NCBI GenBank assembly: GCA_958496175.1
Contig: OY292275.1
Coordinates: forward strand, 3,286,001-3,350,000
DNA from: Sisyra terminalis
Taxonomy: Eukaryota > Arthropoda > Insecta > Neuroptera > Sisyridae
Direction of reading: 5' to 3'
Length of the DNA: 64,000 nt
Shown here: one piece after another, positions 34,825 through 46,151 of the stretch
Numbering within the stretch: position 1 is the stretch's first letter
How the letters are laid out: every line of letters begins with the position of its first letter
Position numbers and translations under genes: made by a program
Notes under the pieces: generated by a model
The model's database searches: none
What the model was told of the DNA's origin: nothing
What the model saw: only the letters and a program-made list of their open reading frames with translations

Positions 34825-35175
34825 CAGAGTTCCCTAAACTTTTTTGTGTCGTAGACCCCTTGCCATGTTTTTCCGTGTTGGGTAGACCTCCTACTTACCT
34901 GATATTGATTTCCTGTAAAATTCTAACTACAGTGAAGTTTAGCATTAAGACCTTAAAGTAAAAACATAGGTACTTTTATAACTTCATAGGTACTTTTATA
35001 AATAATGTATATGTCTTGATATTAAAAGATAGTATGATGTTAGTAAATAGGTACTATCAGTGTATGTGTTGAGATCCACTATCGTGGACCCCCATTTTCA
35101 TTTCATGGACCCCCAAATTTTTTTTCGCTGACGTAGACCCCTAGGGGTCGATATAGACCACTTTGGGAATCACTG
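34825..35175. mobile_element. 351-bp hAT-type MITE with a perfect 8-bp target duplication
   Basis: The flanks are CTTTAAAA on both sides (34817-34824 and 35176-35183). The ends CAGAGTTCCCTAAACTTTTT and CAGTGATTCCCAAAGTGG (reverse strand) match the common hAT MITE pattern CAG-G-TTC-CAAAC. Internal phrases such as 'gtagaccccttgcc' and 'tggacccccaaat' are typical of this group. There is no coding capacity. Confidence 0.92.
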
Positions 35176-35183
35176 CTTTAAAA

Positions 35184-36855
35184 AATAATAATTCTTGTAG
35201 ATAATTGTTGCACCAATATCTTGTATACTTAATAATCGAGGAAAAGTTATTTTTTGTTTGACTTGTAACTAAAACATTCTCAAATGTTCAAAGCTCTAAG
35301 CAATTAAAATTTTCCTTCAAGTTTGAGGTATACGAAAGACTTATAGATTTAAGCCCTGCAAAGAAATCATTGAAAATTTAGAAAACCACCCTTATCACTA
35401 GCACTAAACCAAGTCAAACCAGTGTTTCTCAAAATGAGGCTAATTAAAGGAATTCAATTCAAAACTGGGACAGTCGGGACATATTCGGGACAATCTGAGA
35501 GTTGTAAGAAGGCTGCTAACACAAAAAAGTTGGGATACACTGGCCTAGATCGAAAAATAAAAGGTCATAGCATAGAAGAATATATTTCGATCTATTCCTT
35601 GCACAATAATGGCAAAATATTTTAATAGGAGAAGTAATAATAATGCAATAAAATTAAAAAAGAGTTCAACATTTTTTTGCTCGAATAATTACTTAACTTC
35701 AACTCCAATACAACATTAATGTTGAATTTATACTTATTTTAAAGTAGTTACGTGTTTTTTTCTCTCAAGTTTATCGCTTTTAACGACTGCGAAAAGTAAT
35801 TGAAGTTTTTGAATTAGATTTTGCACAAACTATAAAACATTTTATAGGATTTTTATTTTAAAAAAGCTCCGCTAAATTATATATATATATATCATTCGAT
35901 AACAACGTGAATTAAATGAAACACAAGCCCATTAAGAAATGATGAATTTCATCTGGTCCAGATTTATTGAACGATTCGAAATAATTTACGATCGACGCGC
36001 TCGCGTTATCGACCGCAACTTTTCGTTTGCCACGAAGGAAATCCGGCGCGAGTCGGGCGGAAACTTTACTTCATAATCTTTCAATTTTCCAAAAAAAAAT
36101 TCGCAGAAAAATCCAACGGTCTAATCACACAAGTTCAACGTGTTGTACCTACCTACCTACGTACACAACACGTGGGTTAGCATAGCCGCGAAACAGGCGG
36201 GCGGGCACGTGAAGGTTTCCCACAGGATATGCTCGCGAGGTGATTGAAATGAGAGTTGGGAATAAAATTCCCAAAACACATGACGAGCAATACGATGGAA
36301 AATGGATTAAATTGTTATTCTTAGCGCGTCCCTATATCATGCAAAAGACGGAACCGATAACTTAGTTTTTGCACACCCCCATCGCCATCACCACCCCTGT
36401 GGGCACCCGACTCAACCCCTTGTGACACTCAAGTCTACTTAAGGCCAAACGCGACACAAAACCAAGCACCACTTGGTTTTATAGTTACTTCATTTCAAGT
36501 GCGCGTTTTTTTTTTCTCCTTCGTATTATTCTTCTTCTTCTTCATCTTCTCGTCATATATATACCAAGAAGTTTTTCTTCTGCGTTTTATGCGACTTTTT
36601 CTCCACCCTCCTACGACCAATAAAAACTTATTATTTTCCCACATTTTTCACTCTATTAAAAACGAACCAAAAAAAAATAAAAGTTTGCCACGTAATACGC
36701 AGCAATAAAAAAATATTGTGATGTAAAATGTTTAACTTTTGTTGATTCAAAATATAAATATAACGACTTCAGTTAAATGATAAAACATGAGAATGGAAAA
36801 ACTGTGCTTAGCAAAGTTTCTTGTCTATTAATTTCGAAAAAAGACACTTGGAAAA
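35184..36855. other. Unique sequence, including a G+C-richer island at 35.9-36.5 kb
   Basis: A region at about 35930-36480 is clearly richer in G+C and CpG than the surroundings, with motifs such as GATCGACGCGCTCGCG, GGCGGGCGGGCACGTG and (TACC)n. It has no long open frame and no partner repeat. It is a candidate conserved noncoding or promoter-like segment. The 67-69 codon frames nearby (35422-35625, 36499-36708) look like chance. Confidence 0.4.
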
Positions 36856-36856
36856 T

Positions 36857-37690
36857 CACTTTGGGGTCAGTCCAATTGGGAATTTGAAAAAAAAATTATT
36901 GATTTTTTTCATGTATTTTAAAACTTTATTATTAATAATATTGATATTTAATGCAAAAAACTTAAAAAAAAAAATTTTTCAATTAATTATAAACGATTAA
37001 AAATTGATAAAATTTAAAAAAAAATCACGTGACTATAAACGCGCCATGAATGGTCACCATAGTTGTGACGTAATAATGTTATAGCTATTTAATAACAATA
37101 CAGCGTTTACAGCTATTACACGTGACTAGACAATAATATTGAAAATTTATTGCTAAAAAACGAGTCGTTAGTTGATTCCAATTAGCTATGTGTGATAAAT
37201 GATTTATAAAGGCAAAGTCTGATAATATTCCTGCACTGCTTGAAACCATTTATTTCGACGTTTGCCATCTTGGGGAACATTTAAAAACATTTCGTTAGGA
37301 GTTGTTTTTGTAGTATTCGTTCATAATGGTACAAAACAAGAACAGTAACTTTTAAGGTTCGACATGCTCAATATAAATTTCAATATTTAACTATCACAAC
37401 AGAATTAAATCAATCAAAACACTGTACTTATTATTTCTGTATCAACTGCAATCATTGACAACTAACATTAGGACGTCACACGCGCTCGTGTTTGTTCGGG
37501 AGCTGTCGGCGTGTTTTCGGTACTAGATTCAAAAAATTCAAAAATTAATTTTTATTTTGAAATAACTTTTAAATTATTGCGAAAATAAAAAAATAAAAAA
37601 TAGTTTTGCTATAAAACTTATATATGATCTTTCCATTTATCACAAAAAAAAAAAAATTCACAAACCCAATTCAGTCGGTCCAGCACTGGT
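36857..37690. mobile_element. Probable inverted-repeat element, about 0.83 kb
   Basis: The left CACTTTGGGGTCAGTCC-AATTGGG aligns with the reverse complement of the right end, CCCAATTCAGTCGGTCCAGCACTG, at about 17 of 24 positions. Both ends adjoin A-rich tracts. No target duplication could be fixed and there is no coding sequence. Confidence 0.45.
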
Positions 37691-39161
37691 CGCTTGATTA
37701 TTTTTTTTAATTCTGCTTTTTTTTTTGCTATCACCGCAACCTGTTGGTAGTCAAATTCATCATTATTTTAATTTTATTGTTTTTAGTTTTCCAGTGGTGG
37801 CCATATTAGTTTTACTAGGCGAAGACATTTTCGCACTTTTAAGGGTTTGCGGAAACTTGACTATCTCAGGCCCAAGCTTTGACAAACCAGGGAGCTTTTC
37901 GACCTAAAATCATTTGGATTTACAAATTTTCAAAATGATTCTATATTTTGCATGCCATAACGCAGAAGAAGTACCAAGATTAATTCCGTAGGAGCTTGAA
38001 TCTGCTAAGGGTAGGTTTTATCAAAGAAATGCATATGGCTTTATTTTATTAAACGTTTTTAATACAATGATTTATTAATTTAAGATATCCCACCAGATGA
38101 TTAAGATGCTTTGGAAGGAAAATATCAAATCTTTTTTTCCTAAATCTACTACGGACGTAGTGTCTTTTCCCGAATCAAAGGCATATAATTTAATTACCAC
38201 CTCCTATTTCAGCTAAATTAAATTTTTCAGAAAATCGATTACTTATCATAAAAATATTCACACAAGGTATATTATCTAAATCTTTTATTGCACATTGTTT
38301 TATCAAAATAAGATGCGGTAAACAATTTTTTTCACCGAAATTGGGATATTATTTGACAATATATAAATAGAAATGCAGTTTCGAGGCTAAAAATTCAATT
38401 AAAATCCATTGGAAATGCAATAAAATCGGCTCATTCCCCTTTTAGAAACTTTTATATTTGGCAACGTTACATTTGCCACTATTTTTTATTAATTTAATTC
38501 GCAAATAAATTGGTCCATAAGGTTCTGATCTACGCTGATGTACCTAATCTATGCGAATACCGAAATTTTCAAGGTAATTAACTCCATTTTTTTAAGCCTT
38601 AATACAGAAGTAGTACCATTATTTTAATTTTAGAGGAGCTTGACGCTTTTTTTCCCATACGGTTCCCCAGGATAAGGTTTGGAGAACCTCAATACTACAG
38701 CCTCTGACTTATTAAGATTCCTGGGTCCCTTTTTCATTTATTATAAGCCAAAAAACTAAACAAATTTCCGAGCAAAGTATAGCTTGAAGGGGAAGGTTTT
38801 ATCAAGATAAATGTTGAAAAGGTATATAAAATTCAATTTCAATATAAACACTTTTACTTTAACGGATTTATTAGTTTTAGAATTATCTCGGAAGAATTTA
38901 AATGGCTTGAAGGAAGGGAGTCAAACCATTTCTTCCTACAAATGTAGACGAAGTGCTTTTTTCCCAAATCAAGGCGTTATTTTCTGGATATAAATCGAAT
39001 TTTCTATGAAAAGAACTAATTTAGGGACAAGTTTAAACATCTCAATTGATTATTGTAATGAAATTTAGTTAATTTAACATTTTTTCAGGGAAAACAAGGA
39101 TATTACAAATGAGAAGTACTTTTGAAAGTGCAATACCCTAAAATTTCAAGCCTGTACATTA
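37691..39161. other. Unannotated A+T-rich region
   Basis: The two 60-codon plus-strand frames (37725 and 38811) show no motif. No repeats were recognised. Confidence 0.45.
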
Positions 39162-40143
39162 GACTGATTCAAAAAAAAATGTTGATTTTTTTAATCTTAA
39201 TTATATCGAAAATATTGTTGATAATGACAGAAAAAAATCCTGTGAAAGATTAAGCTCTTAATATTAATATTAAGAGGTGCCGCATCGCAAATTTCAATTT
39301 TCCATTTAAATAACATGGCAACAATATTCTCTTGCACTTTGGAATTTTATAGCTCACGTTGGTGACGACAATATTTCGAAATGAATGACCAAGGTATATT
39401 CTTGTAGAAAATTGAACGATCTACAAAAAAGGTCTCGAACAAGTTTTTGATATATCTATTTCTTCAAAAGTTATTCGAGGTCAAAGTTGACCTCAAGAGA
39501 AATTTTAATAATTTTTCAATTTCTTGACGCAATCATCAATTTTATGAGAAAATTTTAAAGGACATTTTTGGTAGAGCACTTTTTTTTCTATAACTTATCT
39601 CTATAAAAGTTTTTTATATTTTTCACAGGTCCTAAGTTATTTGCATTGAACTGAAAATTCCCTGAATTATTATATTTTTAACATAAAAATTATTTTTTTT
39701 ATTTTAATTAAATAACTTAGGACCGGTGAAAAATATCAAAAACTTTCATGGAGATAAGTTATAGAAAAAAAAGTGCTCTACAAAAAATTGATGGTAGCGT
39801 CAAAAAATTGAAAAAATAATAAACTTTCTCTTTAGTTCAACTTTGACCTCGAATAACTTTTGAAGGAATAAATATATCAGAAACTTGTCTGAGACCTTTT
39901 TTGTAGATCGTTCAATTTTCTACAAGAATATACCTTGGTCATTCCGAAATATTGTCACCAACCATGAGCTATAAAATTCCAAAGTGCAAGAGAATATTGT
40001 TCCCATGTTATTTAAATGGAAAATCGAAATTTGCGATGCGGCACCTCTTAATATTAAGAGCTTAAACTTCCACAGGATTTTTTTAGTCATTCCCAACAAT
40101 ATTTTCGATATAAAAAAAAATCATCATTTTTTTTTAATCAGTC
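39162..40143. mobile_element. 982-bp hairpin MITE with TA target site
   Basis: The ends are GACTGATT and AATCAGTC, flanked by TA (39160-39161 and 40144-40145). The arms 39162-39640 and about 39715-40143 pair almost throughout, leaving a loop of only about 75 bp. Landmarks found in both arms in inverted order include 'aagaggtgccgcatcgcaa', 'ggaattttatagctca', 'tataccttggtcatt' and 'gtcctaagttatt'. The form suggests a Tc1/mariner-type or foldback MITE. A transcript through it would fold into a long duplex. Confidence 0.88.
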
Positions 40144-40145
40144 TA

Positions 40146-41055
40146 CTATACATACTGACTAAATAAATTCTTTTTATGTGATCTTCGATGAAAACTTTCC
40201 ATTCAACAACTACGAATCATTGTGCTTATTGAAAGACGCAAGAAAATATTAAATGTTTAATTTTAAAAGATCTTTTCACGAGGCCGATTCGTTTAATAAC
40301 GAAACACTTTTCATTCACATATATGAATTAATGAAATACGAGCCTCGGAAAATCCTCGACTGGCATTCACAATGCCTTATAAATATCGTAACGGGATATC
40401 AAACCATATCGTCGTAATCCGTAAGGAATTAAATACATTTTCAATATAATTTCACCTCTCGTGCATTGTTCTCTCGCAAGTTCTTCCCGGTAGTATCAGA
40501 GAAGCTTAATCTTCCACTGTGGAAACAACAAATGTAAAAACGCCTTGCATTATTATATTTATGACGCTTTTTTTACTCATTTTGTTTTGTTTTCATTTTT
40601 ACGTTTCCCATAGTAAATTTCTATTTCCTCACTAAGCAATTTGACAGCGCAGAGAAGCGTGCATTTTCCGAGACAATAGCTTCTTAGCTGCGCTCTTTAT
40701 TGCAATTTATCATAGCTTATGAATCAGAGGACTCTGAAAATGTTTCTGGAACCTTTATTGCGAAAGCTTGCTCAAGCGTTTGCTCGTTTCTCGTTCAGAA
40801 TCCATCTTCATTCGGCTCCGACAACACAAAAAGCTCTCTCTCGGCACAATCTATGGTAATATGTTGCTGCGCCATTGTCTTTCTTAACATCGACAAAAAA
40901 AAAAATGATACATCGGTGATTAATATAAACTAACAGATAAACGTCATTTTCAATGGCCTGACACTTGCGGAGAATGATTAATCGATTGATTCTTTTTTGG
41001 TTGAAGATTGTGGAAGAAATTTTCATGGGAGATTTTTCAATGCTTGAATTGAGAA
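40146..41055. other. Unique sequence, no recognised gene
   Basis: At 40690-40930 a plus-strand frame of 77 codons has Ser/Cys/Val-rich composition but no family resemblance. The region is moderately less A+T-rich and has no repeat partner. Confidence 0.4.
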
Positions 41056-41059
41056 TTTA

Positions 41060-41170
41060 TACAATTTTTTACTCAAATTTCTTTTTCTAAAACGGTTACT
41101 TTATAATTATAAAAAAGCATAAGGTAACAAAAAATTCTTAAAAATGCCTCTACCACGATAACTAGACTCT
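41060..41170. repeat. Solo end of the TAGACTCTTGC family
   Basis: 'ttttttactcaaa', 'aaaacggttactttat', 'aaaaatgcctctaccacgat' and CTAGACTCTTGC match 20145-20260 in the compound element. It is a stray terminus about 110 bp long. Confidence 0.85.
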
Positions 41171-41339
41171 TGCTGTAGCTATCTACGCAAATAAGTAATA
41201 ACCTGAAGAAACTAAGTTTTGGGAGTAAACCGGATGGGAAATTATTCCCAAATTGATTTCCTCAATCATTTTCTGCACTCATTTTTTTGTGTAACCAGGG
41301 GAATTACAGTGCAGCAAGATCACTTAATATTATATCCAT

Positions 41340-42255
41340 CAAGTTAGCACTACTCTTTTGTAATTGGGAAAAAATAGCTACGAAATATTATATGGGGTTT
41401 TTCGGTCGTTCAAGAGTTCTGGAAAAATAAAATTGTCGCTTGCATATTTTCATGGAAAACCTTATGTAGTGCTAACTTGACATTTGGAGCTTTTCTATAA
41501 ATATTAAAATTTCGCTTTTTACGCCATTAGTTGGTGTTTTTTGTCGTTCGAGAGTTCTAAAACAAAAATCTTCATAATTTTAATATTTTCCCGGAAAAGC
41601 CATTTAAAAAAAAAGCTCAATAAAACATATACCAAATAGTTCCGAAAGAAAAATCTTCTTAACTTTAATATTTGCCCATTCAATATTTCCAAAATATTGA
41701 AATTTCGATTTTTCTTAGCGCCATTAATTCGTCGTTTGAAAGTTCCGAACGAAAAAGCTTCGAAACTTTCATATTTTCTCGGCAAAAACTGTTTAAAGAA
41801 AAAGCTCAAATTGGGTTATTTTTAAATTATTGAATTTTCCATAAGTTTTTCCACCATTAATTCGGGTTTTTTATCAATCGAGAGTTTTGAACGAAATAGT
41901 TATATCACTCGTATATATACTATTCGTCGCTTGCTTTCATAAGTTTTAAAGCTTCAATATTAGAGAAATGTTCAAATAGAGCTTTTAATTTAAACAGTAT
42001 TTACCGAGAAAATATTGAAGTTTTGAAGATTTTTTTTTGAAGTTTCAAACGACAAAAAACACCAATTAGTTGTACAAAAAAAAATCAAAATTTTAATATT
42101 TATAGAAAAGCTATAAACGTTAAGTTAGCACTACATAGGGTTTACCTGGAAAATATGCGAGCAATATTTTTTTTCCAAAACTCTTGAACGACAAAAAAAC
42201 ACCAAAATATTACGTAGTTATCTTTTCCAAATTTCAAAAGTGAATTGCTAACATA
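41340..42255. mobile_element. Inverted-repeat element, about 0.9 kb, with internal subrepeats
   Basis: The arms 41340-41570 and 42020-42255 pair in inverted order ('gttagcacta', 'atgtagtgctaactt', 'agcttttctataaatattaa', 'ggtgttttttgtcgtt'). Between them a block with 'cgccattaatt' and a following TCGAGAGTT/TTGAAAGTT is repeated about every 170-180 bp (41521, 41699, 41850). There is no coding sequence. Confidence 0.75.
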
Positions 42256-42317
42256 GAATGGGCGTCTTAATTTTACGTACAATTTTTTGCGTTAATGGTT
42301 GTTTCAAATATACATTC

Positions 42318-42437
42318 TCAACTATCATTCTCATCCAATGATTCGTACAAGTTGATGTTTAAAATCTTTTTCGGTGGTCTTCCACGTTCTTCGTTTTCCA
42401 CGTCGATATCGCAAATTTCAAATTTTTAAATTCCTCA
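42318..42437 (-). pseudogene. Mariner transposase N-terminal fragment
   Basis: One minus-strand frame reads KFEICDIDVENEERGRPPKK and ends ESLDENDS before TGA. This fits the mariner pattern FKSGDFDVEDKERPGRPKK...LDED, the linker after the first DNA-binding helices. Just upstream, in a shifted frame, lies QCFEEFKN, like the preceding mariner helix, so a frameshift separates them. The catalytic DDD region is absent. It adjoins the outer end of the left inverted arm described next. Confidence 0.55.
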
Positions 42438-42704
42438 AAACACTGATATCTCCTTAGAGTTTGTTTCGAAAGCTTCAACATGCATTAAATTCGATGCCAC
42501 AGAAGCTTTTGTTTAAATAGCCATAAAAAATCGATGCTATTCGCAAATTGTATTTTTAGGCACAAAACTCGACATATTCAATACTATCAAAAGTGATGAA
42601 GTCATAGGAAATGTATTCCTTTGCGAATTGAAAATCTTTCTTAAATATCAGAAGAAAAACATTTCTTCAATGATATAGTTTAGCAGAACCTCTATTAGCC
42701 GCCA

Positions 42705-42932
42705 CTACCAGTTCTTGACGAATTCCGGTTTCATATTAAACACACTGGGTATATCAATCATTGGACAATTTTTAACGAAATTTTTCATGAAGTTCTTCAT
42801 GAAACTAAACTTTTTTTTCTTTTCATCTAAAAATAGTAGGGTTTTAATAAAATTGCTTAATTTGTTGCAGTAAATCAAAATTTTACATACAGAGGCGGTG
42901 AATATATCAGGATATTCGGAGTCTGGATTCAT
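42705..42932 (-). pseudogene. Element X internal frame, copy L2 (truncated)
   Basis: 75 codons begin MNPDSEYPDIFTASVC and reach SVFNMKPEFVKNW, then stop where sister copies continue into a Trp-rich segment. The same frame is open at 43498-43773 (minus) and 51294-51578 (plus). Function unknown. Confidence 0.45.
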
Positions 42933-43497
42933 TTAGACCTGCAGAACTTTAGGTAAATATCAAAAGATATCAAAAGTTTGTAGCCCATTCTGACCCAATA
43001 TACAGTATGTCCCGTTTTTCCTTCTATTTAAATTTCTTGACTTGGTACGCAGTACCAAAAATTATTTTTCTTGAATGCATGTAGCTTATTTGGAAAAAAA
43101 TATTTACAATGGCGACAAAATTTTCAATCTACAAAAAAAGTACAAAATTTCCACAAATTTTTACCAACTTCTTGGATTCAATGAGTCATTGATTTCCTAT
43201 ATTTTTTGATTCGAAAAATTATTTGTAATGGAAAATATCATGTAGGTTTAGTCGTAGATGGGCCCGATTTAATTTTTAAATCCCTCAAAACACTGATATT
43301 TCCTTAGAGTTTGCTTTGAAAGCTTCGACATGCATTAAATGCGATGCCACAAAAGCTTTTGCTTAAGTGGTAATAGAAAAACGATGCTATTCGCAAATTG
43401 TATTTTTAGGCACAAAACTCGACATGTTCTATACTATCAAAAGTGATGAAGTCATAGGAAATGTATTCCTTTGCGAATTGAAAATCTTTGTCAAATA

Positions 43498-43773
43498 TCA
43501 GAAGAAAAACATTTCCTCAATGATATGGTTTAGCAGAACCTCTATTAGCCGCCACCACCAGTTCTTGACGAATTCCGGTTTCATATTAAACACACTTAGT
43601 ATATCAATTATTATTGGATAATTTTTAATTAAGTTCTTCATTAAACTAAACTTTTTTTTCTTTTCATCTAAAAATAGTAGGGTTTTAATAAAATTGTTTA
43701 ATTTGTTGCAGTAAATCAAAATTATACATACAGAGGCGGTGAATATATCAGGATATTCGGAATTTGGATTCAT
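43498..43773 (-). CDS. Element X internal frame, copy L1, unknown function
   Basis: 91 codons: an acidic start (NPNSEYPDIFTAS), a hydrophobic middle, a KKKK cluster, and a C-terminal NWWWRLIEVLLNHIIEEMFF. It is retained with similar length in three copies in both arms. An alternative is that the middle (GTATGT...TTTTTAG, 64 bp) is an intron, but splicing it would shift the frame. It may be one exon of a larger gene. No family recognised. Confidence 0.4.
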   Translation of the reverse strand: MNPNSEYPDIFTASVCIILIYCNKLNNFIKTLLFLDEKKKKFSLMKNLIKNYPIIIDILSVFNMKPEFVKNWWWRLIEVLLNHIIEEMFFF

Positions 43774-44908
43774 GTAGACCTGCAGAACTTTAGGTAAATA
43801 TCAAAAGTTTGAAGCCCATTCGGACCCAATATACAGAATGTTCCGTTTTTTTTTCTATTTAAACTCCTTGACTTGGTACGTGGTACCAAAAATTATTTTT
43901 CTTGAATGCTTGTAGCTTATTTGGGAAAAATTATTTACAATGACGACAAATTTTCCAATCTACAAAGAAATTACAAAAATTTCTCAAATTTTTACCAATT
44001 TCTTGGATTCAATGAGTCATTGATTCCCTAGAATTTTTGATTTTTCGGATCTTTGGCATCTTGATTTGTAATTATACGCAAAATTATTTGTAATGGAAAA
44101 GATCATGTAGATTTAGTCGTAGATGTGCCCGAATTAAGAAAAAAGCAATCGTTTTGTCTCTCTCACTCTTTTTTCGTGGGTTATAAAGAAACGAAAGCGA
44201 TGAAGCTTTTGATTATTTAAGCATACTATCCCACAGTTCCAAAGGAACCGGAATTTTGCAAACAAATCCAGGGGAACCTCTACAAATAATTGACTTTGGT
44301 ACCACTGAAATAAATGATATTTAAAGAAATTTTGCTTATTAATTTGGTATGTACTATTCTGCTCACCTTCTAAAGTAAAATCAACGTTTGGTAAAATATT
44401 TTGTCAGCGGTTTTAATAGTAAAATATTTTATGGGCTATAACGTTAAAAATCGGCTTGACTTTGAATTATAACCTTAATACTTTGTGTAATGTCGGTTTT
44501 AATATGCCAAATAATTGGAATACAAACAGTCAACAATAAAAAACCGTCAGAATTTCAAAAGTCCATTGTTGGGGATATGACTTAATTGGTTTCCAAGAAC
44601 TTGGATTTTTTAATTTAATTCTTTTTTTAAACTTCATACAAAATTTGGCCATTAAAAAATAATAACAAATTTCACAATAATTCGTTTCTTTTTTTTAATA
44701 AACGCATCCATTATCCATTCACCTATTGGCAAACTACTATATCGACAAATTTCCAAGGCGCTTAGTTTAAAAAACTATACTAACATAAATGACTTGATTT
44801 CCTTATTTTAATCACAATAACTTTAAAAATTGGCTCGAATTTAAATTATAACCTTAATACTTTGTGTAATGTCGGTTTTAATATACCAAATAATTGGAAT
44901 ACAAACAG

Positions 44909-45133
44909 TCAACAATATGAAACCGTCAGAATTTCAAAAGTCCATTGTTGGGGATATAATATAATTGGTTTCCAAGAACTTGGACTTTTTAATTTAATTC
45001 TTTTTTTAAACTTCATACAAAATTTAGCCATTAAAAAATAATAACAAATTTCACAATAATTCATTTTTTTTTTAATAAACGCATCCATTATCCATTCACC
45101 TATTGGCAAACTACTATATCGACAAATTTCCAA
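44909..45133 (-). CDS. Element X first-exon-like frame, unknown function
   Basis: 74 codons include IGEWIMDAF, then MNYCEICYYF (a CxxC pair) and SSWKPI. The equivalent frames at 44470-44730 and 49590-49700 are the same apart from one-base indels. It sits nearest the inner end of the arm, so it would be the 5' part if the element is one gene. Not recognised. Confidence 0.4.
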   Translation of the reverse strand: MEICRYSSLPIGEWIMDAFIKKKMNYCEICYYFLMAKFCMKFKKRIKLKSPSSWKPIILYPQQWTFEILTVSYC

Positions 45134-45261
45134 GGCGCTTAGTTTAAAAAATTATACCAACATAAATTATGTTTTCCTTATTTTAATCTTCAACGAAAAT
45201 TGCTTCTTTTTTATATTAAAATATTTTTCCCAAGAATAAAATCCATGAAACGTTGGCAGTT

Positions 45262-46151
45262 CAATTTATTTATTAATTCACATATTAAATTATATTCTTA
45301 TCGTTTCCATATTCTATATGTATAAGGAAAACGACTTTTAAAAACCTGTCAGAACATTGCCTATTTTGCCGGGAATATGTCACATCCGATTTTAATGTAA
45401 ATACCCGACGGATTTATTCCGTGGAGACGAACAAAAAATAAATAAATAAATAAACTCAAACGAAATCCTCAATTTAAAATCGCACAAAATGATTCAATCA
45501 GACTAACAGGTATGGTGATGGGGGGGTGGGGGGGGTGGGTGGAGGTGAGCTTTAAGTTGAGGTAAGCTTTTGAAAGCACACCACAGGTATCTTTCTCTGG
45601 TTGAAGGTGGAATTACCGCCCGACAAAAACAGAGGATAAATATTATAGTATTCGTTTCGTGTTTGGAGAAATAATAAAACATGAATCCTCCAGCTAAATA
45701 TCAACTTGCTTGTACACCCCGACGACGCCAGACTGGGAATTGTTAGACAAAGCCGCTTGTAAATTTGGTTACGACTGAATAAACAGATTATGTGCGAGAG
45801 CTTTGTCGGGAAAGCTCTCTCCGTTTTTCCCAGAAAGCCGTTAAATAAACCGATTTGCCATTTTTGTCTTATATCGTAATATTTTCCAGGTGGTATACAA
45901 TATCAAAATGCTTGAATACCACCTAAGTCGCCTATAGTATAAGGTGCATCGTAAAGTAAGCTCTAGTGGTTACCTGAATTTGATATCCACGAATATTTAT
46001 CTGGAAATTTACGATTCTGAACTCATTAGTCCATTTATAGCTTTATAAGGAACAGTAAAATTTTTTTCATAAAATTGAAACTCTGAAATAAACGTTTAGT
46101 TTTTGAAATTGCAACCGGAGAATTTTGATTTTACAATTGAGACAACTTTAG
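45262..46151. other. Spacer between the X arms
   Basis: It contains an (AAAT)n run at about 45435-45455, a G-run region at 45520-45545, and less A+T-rich sequence to about 45850. No gene recognised. It may be host sequence caught between two element copies. Confidence 0.4.
45520..45545 (+). other. G-rich tract with quadruplex potential
   Basis: Runs of seven, eight and three G separated by single T are followed by GG-A-GG. The pattern satisfies the usual G-quadruplex motif if the longer runs are split. Whether it forms in the cell is unknown. Confidence 0.6.

Larger units (their letters stand above)
42438..45261 (-). mobile_element. Left arm of a large inverted pair: unrecognised element X
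   Basis: Read on the minus strand from 45261 (AACTGCCAACGTTTCATGG) outwards, it matches the plus strand of 49462-51700. Inside are two tandem units of about 850 bp (phrase 'ctcaaaacactgatat' at about 42433 and 43283) and a separate duplication of about 378 bp (44450-44790 and 44830-45170). Coding-like frames recur between units. The two arms are head to head, about 4.2 kb apart. The element is not one I recognise. Confidence 0.85.

Noticed and set aside
42705..43773. 64-bp intron GTATGT...TTTTTAG within the MNPxSE frame
   Set aside because: Removing it shifts the frame into early stops, whereas reading through keeps three copies open.
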